Assembly (NCBI RefSeq): GCF_027943255.1
Contig: NC_072894.1
Span: 73,943,601 to 74,007,600, forward strand
DNA: 64,000 nt
From: Anastrepha obliqua
Taxonomy: Eukaryota; Arthropoda; Insecta; Diptera; Tephritidae
Reading direction: 5' to 3'
Shown here: in pieces, positions 43,130 through 53,149 of the stretch
How positions within the stretch are numbered: position 1 is the stretch's first letter
How the letters are laid out: every line of letters begins with the position of its first letter
Position numbers and translations under genes: made by a program
The notes under the pieces: generated by a model
What the model saw: only the letters and a program-made list of their open reading frames with translations
What the model was told of the DNA's origin: nothing
The model's database searches: none

Positions 43130-43674
43130 TTGTAAGGCTTGGTTTTATGCGGATTATTTGTATGCGATTTCGAAGTTTTGCGGTTTGTATTTTATTCGAA
43201 AATGTTTGGAAAATCATCGCAAAGTTTAATTATCGATTACATTGTCAGAAAAGACGCAAATATCTATTGCAGAAACAGTCTCTTCTGATGACGGAAGTGA
43301 TTTGGAACCACTTTGCAAACGGTGCAAGCCATTATGAGATAGTGGTAATGATTAAAAAATCTAAAACTATATTACTTTTCAATAAAATAAAAATAAAATG
43401 AATTAAGTTTGATTACAAATTTATTTTAAGCTTTTATATGAATTTCTTTCAGATATTCGACGTAATTTATGAAGCAGCCTATTTCTTTTAATTTCTGAAA
43501 ACTTTTTTATGCGGTTTTAAGTTATTTTTAACTAGCTTTTTTGGTTTTATGCGATTTCAGAAAATTACGGAACGTATCTCTACTTTTTTAAGGGAAGTAA
43601 AGTCCTTTTAATGTGCATTTTTTATACGCGCCTTTCTGCAGAACGTATCCACCGCATAAAATGGGACCTTACAG
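43130..43674. mobile_element. pogo/Tigger-like MITE
   Basis: A 545-bp element flanked by TA (43128-43129; 43675-43676). Ends TTGTAAGGCTTGGTTTTATG and, reversed, CTGTAAGGTCCCATTTTATG, both continuing CGG. The CTGTAAGGTCCC...ATGCGG style of terminus and TA duplication resemble Tigger elements of the pogo group. An open stretch (IDYIVRKDANI) could be a leftover of a transposase C-terminus, but this is weak. Confidence 0.6.
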
Positions 43675-43869
43675 TATATGGTCTGTGGGTGGTACGACTT
43701 GTCTTCTAAATACTCCACGTCATACTCCATATAAGAAGGACCCGAAAGTGACGCCTAGATATCATGATTGTATATGTTTTTTATAACAACAGTAAGGCGC
43801 GTCTTTTGAAATACCCTTTGTAAGGAATATACATCCTTTGAAGTAAGAGTAATATTCCTTCGGTTCCGC

Positions 43870-44349
43870 GTGAAACGAAACACACCAATCTCTATATTTC
43901 CAGAAATTATCCATAGTTATTTAATTGTCGTTATCTCCGCGAACTTAGGCATCACTAGTGTAGGAAAAACCGTTCCCAGAGGAACCCCACAGGGGAACCT
44001 AGTCTTAATTAAATTGCATATTACCGTAAGCAAGGAAAGGATCAAGATAATTGCTCGTGCGGACGATGTAACCATCCTGATGACAGGGAAGTTTCTCTCG
44101 ACTATCAACGGGCTCATGAAATCAGCGTTAAGGGAACTCTCCAAGTGGGCGGCCTCAAACGGTCTAAAGGTTAATTCAGCCAAAACCGAACTAGTTCTGT
44201 TCATTAGAAGATATAACATACTGAGTTATCAGTTATCAGACTGGTGCAGCGTCTTCCAAGCTGAGATTTACGCTATAGGCCAAGTAGGAAAAACGATAAG
44301 ACTGATGGACTTACCTCCAGCAAATCTTACCATTTTTGTTAATAGTTAA
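43870..44349 (+). pseudogene. LINE reverse transcriptase / RNase H start
   Basis: The longest open piece (159 residues) of this LINE, from RT palm to the first RNase H strand. An internal deletion between GTPQGN and ERIKII removes RT blocks but keeps the frame. The catalytic pair is ADD preceded by Arg instead of Tyr. It ends at the stop after TIFVNS. Confidence 0.7.
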
Positions 44350-44945
44350 GCAGCACTGGCCTCAACACGCATCAATTCCAGATGTGTTAAACAATGCAGG
44401 AGGTCGCTCTCGCTGATCTAACAATAGAATAACACACTTGGAGTCCCGCGCAGGCTGGAGTGGAGGGAAATGAAAGAGCGGATGAGTGTGCAAGGACAGG
44501 CTCTGAGCTGAACCTTCAGCGAGTGGTAGAGGACATAAGCATTCCTCTAAATGAGTTATACACTGCGATTGACCTGAGTGGAATCGCTGAAACCAATAGA
44601 AGGTGGACTTTGAGTACTAACTGCGCTGTGGCCAAAACTGAATCCTAAAAGAACAAAATGTCTGCTTGGATTCAAGAGATCAACTACCAGCGTTCACTTG
44701 TGTTATAACGGGTCACTGCACTATTGGCACCCTAGCCAGTAGAATGGGTGTACCTCACAATGACTTTTGGAGGAGCTGTGGAGATGAAGAAGAAATTGAG
44801 TCGGTACAACACCACCTCTGTGAATGCCCTGCACTTCAAAGAAGCCGTGCAAAATATCTTGGCGATTATTTCTTTGAGGTCTTCGGAAATTTGCAAAGTG
44901 TCTCACTTAAGAGACTAACTTTTTTTCTTAACTGGCGCGATAACC
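43880..44945 (+). mobile_element. RNase H LINE 3' part, degenerate
   Basis: Plus-strand remnant of an I/LOA-type LINE. Reverse transcriptase: ANLGITSVGKTVPRGTPQGN then a deletion to ERIKIIARADDVTILMTGK (Ala-Arg-Ala-Asp-Asp in place of YADD) and WAASNGLKVNSAKTELVLF. RNase H: WCSVFQAEIYAI, NLTIFVNSXAAL, then GVEGNERADECARTGSEL. C-terminus: VITGHCTIGTLASRMG, FWRSCGDEEEIESVQHHLCEC (zinc knuckle), ALQRSRAKYLGDYFFEVFGN. Several stops. Confidence 0.8.
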
Positions 44946-44971
44946 GCTTACGCGATTTTAGCCGAGTTTAA
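44666..44971 (+). pseudogene. LINE C-terminal zinc-knuckle region
   Basis: About 90 residues with TGHCTIGTLASRMGVPHNDF and CGDEEEIESVQHHLCECPAL, the Cys/His region after RNase H in I/LOA-type LINEs. The frame ends after LKRLTFFLN, where a minus-strand LINE tail begins. Confidence 0.7.
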
Positions 44972-45225
44972 CAAAGCGCGCCAGTCGTTTCTTTCTCGTG
45001 CTAACCGGCGCCAGTTGACACATCAAGTGAAGTCGAGTCCTTCTCCACCTGATCTTATGAATACTTTCAGAGCCGGAGCGTTTGTATCCATTGTGTCGTA
45101 AAGCTCATACAGCTCATCGTTCCATCGCCTGCGATATTCGCCGTTACCAACATGCAAAGGTCTAAAAATTTTCCGCAGAATCTTTCTTTTAAACACTCCA
45201 AATCATTACAACAAAACGATGGAAA
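44925..45225 (-). mobile_element. LINE 3' end, family N (minus)
   Basis: Minus strand: KILRKIFRPLHVGNGEYRR-like codons (45175-45130), RWNDELYELYDTMDTN, APALKVFIRSGGEGL and then GCGCCGGTTAGCACGAGAAA, DWRALLNSAKIA-like end, GCGGTTATCGCGCCAGTTAA and a short A tail at 44925. A deletion removes the RWLGHV segment. It lies tail-to-tail with the RNase H LINE ending at 44945. Confidence 0.75.
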
Positions 45226-46485
45226 GATATTGAACTCCAACTATGCCAAAAATACATGGAAAGTTTTGTTGTTGTCAGGAGTGTCGTGGTAGGGATTTAA
45301 TGGATATTGTGTTTCATACCTTATTATTACAATATTATTATTGTGCCCCTGCACGGATTCAGATTATTTTTCGGTGCCTAACTTCTTAAACACATTTTAG
45401 TATTTGTCGTATTTATTGACATTTGTTGCGTTTTATTTATGAAAGAAAATCTTGGGTCTTATTGAATTGCCATGCGTATTTATAGAATGAATAGAAAATT
45501 AAGGAACATTACTGTTCTTCAGGTTATGATATGTAAAGCATTGGAGCAACAGCTGCAGAGTGAAATTCTGTTTAGAATAACTTGTCTGCGACACAAATGC
45601 AACGAAAGCCTATAAGCTCCTTAAAAGCGTAAGTAGATATTTTGCACACCTGCATTGATACGCATTTCTTGTAAATGAATTGTCGCCACAAAATGTATTC
45701 GCAAATGCTACACATTAAAGGTTTTTACATGGTATATTTTACAAGCTCTGCTCGATGTGATTTTGCGTCAAAATTGCATGAATCTTAAAATGCAACAGCA
45801 GCAGCGGACTTTCTAATACAAACGAAGATGCTGTAACAATGTTGACGCGTGGCAAGTGGTTGTTTTGCCACTGTTGTATGTGGTAAGAGAAATCAAAAGT
45901 GAAAAGGAAACAGAAATTGCATAACCAACCATAACGATGCTGAAAGCGAACTTCTTCAGCCATGCCATTCGCCTCCGCCTACAGTAGCTCTCGTTCTTGG
46001 CAGAGAATTTGCATTGCACACTTACTATAGTGCATACATACAACTTATTCCAGGGATTTTGCATAAATGCACAAAATTTTATGGAAAGTGTAGAGCTGCA
46101 GCACCGAAACGGATGCAGCATTCGTTGCGCTTTATAGGTAGGCTATAGAGTTTCAGTGATTTGCATAGTTGCATATATGCGAAGAGTGCACTCTGTTGAA
46201 TATCAGGTTGATTCATTGCTTTCAAAAACCCACATTATAGCGCATATTTAGTGCAAATTATCATATGCATATGTTGCTACTTGGCGCCAATAAATATGCT
46301 AAGTAATTGTGGGCCGCAATATATAAAAGAACTCAAAATGCAGAATGGGATGATATACTCGTACTCGATTGAAAGAGCTCTATCTTAATCTTATGCAAAG
46401 CACACACTCTCCAACCACTGGCTCAACATAGGCGTGTTGACTATACTACTTTCTAAAAACTTACTCAAGGCTGAAAGTAAAATAA
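45226..46485. other. unassigned spacer
   Basis: No recognisable coding or repeats. Confidence 0.35.
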
Positions 46486-46489
46486 AGTT

Positions 46490-46650
46490 AAGTTACCTGA
46501 CTCATCGAGGACACCGAACGAATGTAGACAAGCTCTAAATGTACTATCCCCTGTGAGTGCCAGATAATCGAGATATAAAATATATCTCGGACAACTGCAT
46601 AGAAGATGAGCTGGCAAGAAAATAAGTTTTTCTGGCATATATTGAAATCT
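46490..46650 (+). pseudogene. possible LINE RNase H trace
   Basis: DNRDIKYISDNCIEDELARK-like codons (46565-46622) resemble the PGHxDIxGNxxADELARK end of RNase H. Very short and without supporting upstream motif. Confidence 0.35.
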
Positions 46651-48540
46651 CTTAGAATGAGAGCAAAGTGTTGTAATTCGGCGACTTTGGGTTAAAAAAA
46701 TTTGAGGGTTAGGCCAATAACTCTGGCTACAGTTTGATAAATAAAAAGCCCATCAATTCCTCCTTTTTTCCTCTTTTTTATACCCTCTTTAACATTTACA
46801 CGATATAACAAAATCGTCCAGTTCAATAACTCGACATTCTCAACAATTAGGCTTTCATGCATGGACAGTTTGGAGAATTTTATCTGTAGACGTGCCCTTG
46901 TAATTTTTCACATGTAATTGTTAAGAACCGTATTTTGAATGAAAATAGTGAAACCTGAAAGAATCTTAAGTTTTACATGTTTTATTTTAGTACCGAACGA
47001 CAATATATCGTTGCACCTTCGTTGGAGTCTTATTATACTCATAACAAGAGGCCTGTATTTCAAAATAACTTTATGAAATGTTAAAAGGGTTCACATTCGT
47101 TGCAATACAAATGAAACAATGGTCATTTTATTATCTGTTATGCTGATTAGTGCTGAGGATGTGTATACTATGTTAGAGCGATAAAGTAGAAACGGGACAC
47201 GAGATATCCCTCGGATATCCGTCGATACGGGATAGACACTATCTGCACTGTAATCGCAAGTGACACCTGTGAATCGACACAGCAAGCCCAAAATCTAATT
47301 TCTTCTTAAACTCTTTCTTGAGTCTTTCCGTCTTTCAGTGGTCAAAAGCCGCCAACGGTTTCATAGAAACACAATTAGCAGCGAAAAATTCTGTCAATTT
47401 TGTAGCTACGTTTTTGGAGAAACTAAATTTTCAATAAATATGGGAACACAATTGGCTTCGTTTTATTCTTCGTTTATTTCGCAATATTCTGATATTTCAA
47501 TTTTGTTAATATCACTTCTACTTTCGTTTTTAGGAGCGTTTTTGCATGCCTCTGCATAATCGCCGATTTGGGCTGGTATTCTTCGATAAGGTACGCTCCT
47601 TTCGCTCGGTACTAAAAGGCTTGAAAAAACATCTAGGCGCGTCTTTTGAAACACCTTTTATGTCCATCATTGACTTGACACGTTTTCTCCGTCGCCACTT
47701 TACGCGTATATGGTATGCACCAGTAGAAGGGTTGTGACGGCAAGCGATGAATTTCTCCCTATTTAAAGCTAAGAAACCTGTTTTATTTTCATGAAAATCT
47801 GATGACATTATTAGAGCCCCAATCAAAAATCAAAATGGGCTTAGAATGTTTCATAAAATGTGCCTCTTGTCCAAACTTGAAAAGTGACAGCCTTTACCCC
47901 ACCTGGAGCATTGGAGCAGTTTGTAGAGCAGCTAAACCTAGGTTTTTTCAACTTTTTACATAAGCCATCTTTAACTCAGTAGCTCCTAGCACAAAAAATA
48001 ATTTTCAAAAGCTCTGTTCTTAAGAACGCTTATGTTAAGCAGATGCTTGAAACTCCAGTGGAATCTTGAGACGAAAGTTTCGGAGAGGTTCTGCTAATAT
48101 GCCTTGTTTTCCCTTTTGCTGCAATGCTGTGGTAACATTCAGGTTTTCACAGAATATATTCTTAAGAATGTGGACATCAGATGCACTAACTAGTTAACAT
48201 TCATAATTCATAGAGTGACATAATAGTCGGATATACCGTCATGAGCGAAAAGCTTTTGATGGTTCTAACTCCAGGTTTTGGCAACTACGTATTCTCGAAA
48301 GGTAACAAATGCCCCGAATAGGTTCACTTTAGGGTAGATAGATGAAGAAAAAGAATGTCAAACCAAGCTCACATGACTATAATAATCCCATAACTGGGCG
48401 AAAACTGCAACAACATTAACTAACGATATATACTTATGTATATGTACATACCAGCTTCACACTGCTTGCATATGTAAAACAGCTCATGACATCAACGTCA
48501 AAATTGTTCTAATGACAGTTCAATATATTGTTTAAAAGCC
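46651..48540. other. unassigned spacer
   Basis: No transposon recognised. AGGCGCGTCTTTTGAAACAC at 47635 recurs with one or two changes at 43795. Confidence 0.35.
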
Positions 48541-48585
48541 ATCAAAAGCATTTGCGTCTCAGTTTTGTAGAATTTTTTTCCCGTG

Positions 48586-49630
48586 ATGGAATTCAAACGT
48601 AATAGTGTGATTGCGTTATATTTGGCTGGAAAATCGCAACCAGCCATTGTTCGTGAGCTCAGTCACCTCAAAGTGAATAAAATGTTTGTGTATCGCACCA
48701 TAAAACGTTACAATGATACTGGTAGCATTGCAAAACGCTATGGAAGTGGACCAAAAAAAAACCGCAACAACGCCAGAAATGGTTCGGAAAGTGAAGGCTC
48801 GATTTGAACGAAATCCACGTCGAAGTGGAAGAAAAATAGCCAAAGAACTGAAAATATCGCAAGACAGCATTCGACGCATATTGAGAAATGAGTTCAAGGT
48901 CAAGGCTTACAAGTTCCAAAAAGCACACGATCTTTCACCCCAGCAAAAAAAAGTTCGGTGCGAAAGAGCAAAGGAGTTGTTGCGCTTGCACGAATGTGGC
49001 GAATTTCCTAACATTGTGTTTTCTGATGAAAAAAATTTCCCAAATTGAGCAGTTCATAAACACTCAAAATAATCGTTTTTACTTGACCGAACGCCCATAC
49101 GAGAATTCGAGCCTACGTATGGCTACTCGAAGCAATTTCCCATCGCAAGTAATGGTTTGGGCCGCAGTGACCGCTGATGGACGCTCTCCAATCGTTTTTA
49201 TCGAGCCTGGTGTCAAAGTGAATGCGACTTATTATCGGCAAAATGTTTTAGAAGCTGCTTTAGAGCCGTGGACACGCAAACATTTCGGTCGTAAACCATG
49301 GACGTTCCAACAGGACTCGGCACTGTCTCATAAAGCTCGTGTGAACCAAGAATGGTTAAAAAATCATGTTCCACACTTCATTTCGTCCACACAATGGCTT
49401 TCAAATTCGGCAGACGCGAATCCGATGGTCTATTCCATCTGGTCCATTTTGGAGAGCAAAGTGAGGACTAAAAAATATGCTAGCGCTGAAAAAAGCGATT
49501 ATACGAGAATGGGCCAAAATACCTCAAGATCACATTCGTGTAGCATGCATATCATTTTTTGACCTTTTGAAGGCTTTAGTCAAGGCTAAATGTGGTCATA
49601 TCGAGCTAAAGTGAATATATGTAAAAATTG
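48586..49630 (+). pseudogene. DD37D mariner (maT/mori-like) transposase
   Basis: Starts MEFKRNSVIALYLAGKSQPA at 48586 with a helix-turn-helix region (VYRTIKRYNDTGSIAKRYGS). First frameshift at the A-run near 48760 (continuing TATTPEMVRKVKARFERNPR, KELKISQDSIRRIL), second at the A-run near 49030 in FSDEKNF, the first catalytic Asp motif. Then VYLTER-like RPYENSSLR, QVMVWAAVTADGRSPIVFI, WTFQQDSALSHKA (second Asp) and a third motif reading NPMVYSIW where DYSLW is expected, so the third Asp is replaced by Val. With Asp restored the spacing would be 37 residues. A third frameshift after KVRTKKY breaks the C-terminus. Inactive. Related relic at 61919-62725. Confidence 0.82.
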
Positions 49631-49935
49631 TAATCATTTTTGAATAATTTTGTCCTTACAATCAATAAAGACTAATTTCACATAAAAAAGTTATGGTGTT
49701 TTGAACACTTCGTATCGTTCATAACTTGTGTATGTAAATTTTAATACTCTCTTTTGCGCTTGCTTAGCTTAGAGAAAATGGCAAAGAGAAAGCGAGGAGT
49801 GGAGCAGAGCTTGTTGTATGAGTGATTAAATTTTTTTCATTTTGAAGTGAAAACTTCTTTAGAATCGTTGGGAGTGATTTCAGACTCGATGAAACGAAAA
49901 AAGCGACACAACTTTTAGGCCAGCGCCGACAGCAT

Positions 49936-50003
49936 GGCGCGATAGCCGAGCGGGTAGCAATGTGAGCTTCCGATCCAAAATCCTTGGTTCGAATCACAAG
50001 AAA
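49936..50003 (+). repeat. tRNA-like sequence (SINE head or tRNA relic)
   Basis: GCGATAGCCGAGCGGGTAGC (A-box-like) and TTGGTTCGAATCACAAG (B-box) at tRNA spacing, but the ends do not pair into an acceptor stem and no CCA-side match is seen, so it is probably not a functional tRNA. The A/T run and a minus-strand SINE follow directly. Confidence 0.5.
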
Positions 50004-50045
50004 AAAATTTTTTTTATACAGTTATTTTATTTTATTTTATGATAT

Positions 50046-50228
50046 GTTTATGAGGAGCTTTTTTTTCATGGCAGAAATATACTCGGTGTTTTGCCATTGC
50101 CTGCTGAGGGGTGAGCGCTATTAGAAAAATAGTTTTCCTTAATTTTGGTGTTTTCACCGAGATTCGAACTGACGTTCTCTCTGTGAATTCTGAATAGTAG
50201 TCACGCACCAACCCATTCGGCTACGGCG
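50046..50228 (-). mobile_element. SINE 5' half
   Basis: Minus-oriented: tRNA-like head (CATTCGGCTACGGCG at 50214-50228, B-box GAGATTCGAACTGACG) and first part of the body down to ATGTTTATGAGGAGC. The 3' half is missing. Confidence 0.8.
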
Positions 50229-50358
50229 TTCGTTTAATTTTACTGATGCAAAAATGAGGAAAAATATATGAATAAAGTTTGCTTACTGTTTACACATTTT
50301 CCAAAGGTGACGGAGAACCAAAAAAAAAAGTCGATTTTCAAACAAATACGAGTGCATA

Positions 50359-50476
50359 TGTGTAATTGTGTTAGAGTTTCGGTCACGTCCCAGCAAAACC
50401 TGCGTGCATATGTGTTTGTAACATTCAAAAAAATGTAATTGTGTTAGAGTTTCGGTCACGCAGGTTTTGCTGGGGA
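50359..50476. repeat. interlaced direct and inverted repeats
   Basis: TGTAATTGTGTTAGAGTTTC occurs at about 50359 and 50434 and continues GGTCACG in both. After the first copy comes TCCCAGCAAAACCTGCGTG; after the second comes its reverse complement CACGCAGGTTTTGCTGGG with one extra base. The two 21-bp arms are therefore inverted although the sequences before them are direct. A third partial motif GTGCATATGTGT appears twice. Confidence 0.85.
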
Positions 50477-50548
50477 CGCTCATAATAGCAACCGCGTGTG
50501 TATTTTTATATTCGTAAATATTTTCATTTTTAAATATTTACCGCAATT

Positions 50549-50950
50549 ATGCCGAAAAATAATGCAGAAAAGTGTCGTGAATATCGACAGAAAAAAAAAT
50601 CAATAAATAGCATCACGGAATGCATTCACGAAAATTTAATAAAGTATACACCAGAAGTATCGCGGATATTTAGAAAAGATTACGATAAAGTTCCAATGAT
50701 TTTAAGTGGCGATTTTAACGTAAATTTTGCATTGGACACAGCGGTTCCTTTAATTGACGTTCTCAATACAACATTCAATTTAAAAATGTGTAACAATCGC
50801 ACTGAATCGACAACACGATCAAAAACAACAATTGACGCGGTATTTCAAAGATATGTTGACAACATCGAAACCAAAGCATTTGTATCATATTTTAGCTATC
50901 ATAAGCCACTCGTATCATTTGTTGAAATTGAAAACATTGAGGATGAATAA
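50549..50950 (+). CDS. small ORF with endonuclease/phosphatase-fold motif
   Basis: 133 residues from ATG 50549, no stops. Residues 1-18 are basic (MPKNNAEKCREYRQKKK), like N-termini of some transposon proteins. Residues ~48-60 read VPMILSGDFNVNFA; GDFN is a hallmark of exonuclease-endonuclease-phosphatase domains, as in LINE and Helentron endonucleases. Residues ~88-125 (TESTTRSKTTIDAVFQRYVD; FVSYFSYHKPLVSFV) fit the end of such a domain, including the SYHKPL motif in the place of the catalytic SDHxPL. The N-terminal half of the domain with its metal-binding Asn and Glu is lacking, so an internal deletion is likely and nuclease activity is doubtful. Confidence 0.5.
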   Translation: MPKNNAEKCREYRQKKKSINSITECIHENLIKYTPEVSRIFRKDYDKVPMILSGDFNVNFALDTAVPLIDVLNTTFNLKMCNNRTESTTRSKTTIDAVFQRYVDNIETKAFVSYFSYHKPLVSFVEIENIEDE

Positions 50951-51060
50951 TAATAAAATGAAGAAAATAAAATATGAACTTTATAGCAATATTATGAGGA
51001 ACCTATAATTATCCCGGTTTCACTTCTATCGCGTCTAACCGTTAGACTGGTATTTTTTTT

Positions 51061-51985
51061 TTGTTTATTTATTGAACTCTAAAAGTTCTCATGAAACTCA
51101 TGAAACGTTAGCGCATTTTATACCCAACTAATGTCTATTCCAAAAATGAGATACCTTCGGCACGAGAACATATGCTTCTTTGCAGAGCCATAAGTATACT
51201 TTTTCTTAAGCCATTTGACAGGTACAGACATGTCTCAATAGCTGTTGAAAGTTGTGTATAAGTGAAGTATGATAATAGCCAAAAGTTGCGTAAAACCCAT
51301 TTTTTGTCGTTATGAAGCAATAGTGAATGCCTAAAAATTAGCGGATGTCGCATGCGCCTCCTTATCAGCCATGCCTTCGCGCACAACTTTATCGATCATC
51401 GGTCTCTCAACTGAGTGTAGCAGACTGGCGTGCAACATTACTGTAACTCGCAATTTCAGACATCTTTCATAAGCTGCTTGAAGCCAAATACTTTTTAACG
51501 TCTATTCTACTTTGGCTGCCGTCTGCCATTTTCTCCGCTCACAGCATCTGTGTAATTTTATTACATCCGGTTGAGCTGTTGCTGTGCATTTGATGTGATG
51601 ATGACCTTCAATTGCCTGGTGGTTAAACTGTCTCATATATAACCAATTTATGCATTATACGTACATATAATTTTATGTATAAGTAAATATTATAAACTGC
51701 TCTGTAGGGATAATCTGAGCCAGTGAAATAAATGTTTAGCTCAAAATTAGTACGACTTGTGCCCGACTTAAAGTTTGTTGGGCTATTAAAATTCAAAGTT
51801 GTAATATACATTTTCAATACGAAACTTTGCTATTTTAAATTTTAACATTCTTATAAATGTAAAATTGAGCGGTGAAACCGAGCATTAGAAAATTGAGATC
51901 CGCTTTGTTATTAATGTTATAAATAATGGAATCTGTCCTCAATATTTAACAGTGTCAAAGGAAAAAAGCATATGTAAACAAAAGC
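51061..51985. other. unassigned spacer
   Basis: No coding or repeats recognised. Confidence 0.35.
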
Positions 51986-51986
51986 T

Positions 51987-52271
51987 GCCGCCGTAGCCGA
52001 ATGGGTTTGTGCGTGATTACCATTCGGAATTCACAGAGAAACCACTGGTTCGAATCTCCGTGAAATACCAAAATGAAGAAAAACATTTTTCTAATAGCGG
52101 TCGCCCCTCGGCAGGCAATGGCAAACCTCCGATTGTATGTCTGCTATGAAAAAGCTCCTCATAAAAATATCTGCCGTTCGGAGTCGGCTTGAAACTGTAG
52201 GTCCCTCCATTTGTGGAATAACATCAAGACGCGCACCACAAATAAGAGGAGGAGCTCGGCCAAGCACCAAA
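51987..52271 (+). mobile_element. tRNA-derived SINE, near full length
   Basis: GCCGCCGTAGCCGAATGGG head, B-box GGTTCGAATCTCCG, full body and GAGGAGGAGCTCGGCCAAGC. The final GCGCCAATTAT is replaced by ACCAAATTTATCG, suggesting 3' loss. Confidence 0.85.
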
Positions 52272-52469
52272 TTTATCGACTATTAGAAAAGTAGCATGAC
52301 TATTTTTTTTGTTTTTTGTTTTTGGTGCGGAGGTAGGGTTCAAAATGCCTTCACACTTACAGCGACCGTCGTCTACTGCGTCGTGTTGTGTGGCCACTAA
52401 AACGATTCCTCCTCTACTTCTAGGGAGACACCCTTCCCGGAACTGCTTTCGGTATTACTTTGGGAGTGC

Positions 52470-53130
52470 CCAGAACGGCATCCGTAAAGGACAAATTCTA
52501 TTCACCCACGTCTGGGTACACCATATTTGTAGGCAGCTTTCACGCTATATGCTCGTCTTCTTGTGTCTCTATCTATGCGGATCACTGTCTCGAGGTCAAT
52601 CTTTTGTTTTCGCGTTCCAGCATTTTGCTGATTATATTGCTCAGCGCGATATCTCCAATCTGCTCTCTCAGAGCATTTCTTTTCGCGAGCCATCTGTTAC
52701 AACTAAAAAACGTGTGTTCAACGTCATCGCTCATTGCCTCACAGTATATGCACTTGGAATCGGTTACCTTGCCCATGCGGTATAGGTATCTACGGAAGTA
52801 TCCTTGGCCCGAGAGGAACTGAGTTAAGAAATAGTTCCCTTCCTCGAAGTTCCTTTGGACCCATTTGCCAATTGACGGAATAAGTTTCGCTGTCCATCTG
52901 CCACTCGGTTCAGTGTCCCATCGGCTTTGCCACCGTAGCATGGTTTGGCACTTCCGTTCTGAGAAGCTAGTGATGGCGTGTTTCTTCTTGGAGTCCGACG
53001 CATCTATTCGTTCCCAGACCATGAGGTTGACGTGTATCTGCCCGCTGATTACGAAAATTGCTGCATCTGAGTGCGGTAGGCTGAGGCTTGCTGCTAAATT
53101 TACTAAATTTACTGATATGGACATCATCGG
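52470..53130 (-). pseudogene. R1-type LINE, C-terminal end
   Basis: Minus strand, open from about 53199 to 52582: DAAIFVISGQIHVNLMVWER, TMLRWQSRWDTEPSGRWTAK, LIPSIGKWVQRNF, then YFLTQFLSGQGYFRRYLYRM and the zinc-finger-like KCIYCEAMSDDVEHTFFSC (CCHC). This is the C-terminal domain of R1-clade reverse transcriptase proteins. No upstream RT is present, consistent with a 5'-truncated insertion. The plus-strand frames over 52309-52822 are its antisense shadows. Confidence 0.8.
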
Positions 53131-53149
53131 TCTTAACAGGATAAAAAAT

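Larger units (their letters stand above)
50340..51060 (+). mobile_element. candidate non-autonomous element with endonuclease-like ORF
   Basis: A unit made of a direct/inverted repeat block (50359-50476), the ORF at 50549-50950 and a 3' stretch with a 15-base palindrome GTCTAACCGTTAGAC at 51033-51047. A hairpin near the 3' end, an N-terminal basic motif and an endonuclease domain are features of Helitron/Helentron elements, but neither a Rep nor a helicase domain is present and the termini are not defined. A LINE-derived fragment is the alternative. Boundaries are guesses. Confidence 0.35.

Noticed and set aside
42742..43401. 219-codon plus-strand open frame
   Set aside because: It spans the antisense of a LINE C-terminus and the left half of a pogo-like element, and its composition is not protein-like.
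47530..47826. 98-codon minus-strand frame
   Set aside because: Contains a short repeat shared with 43795 but no recognisable protein domain.
49936..50003. Functional tRNA gene
   Set aside because: A and B boxes are present but the two ends do not form an acceptor stem.
52309..52822. Overlapping plus-strand frames of 158 and 120 codons
   Set aside because: They are antisense to the R1-type LINE end (52470-53130) and the adjoining SINE.
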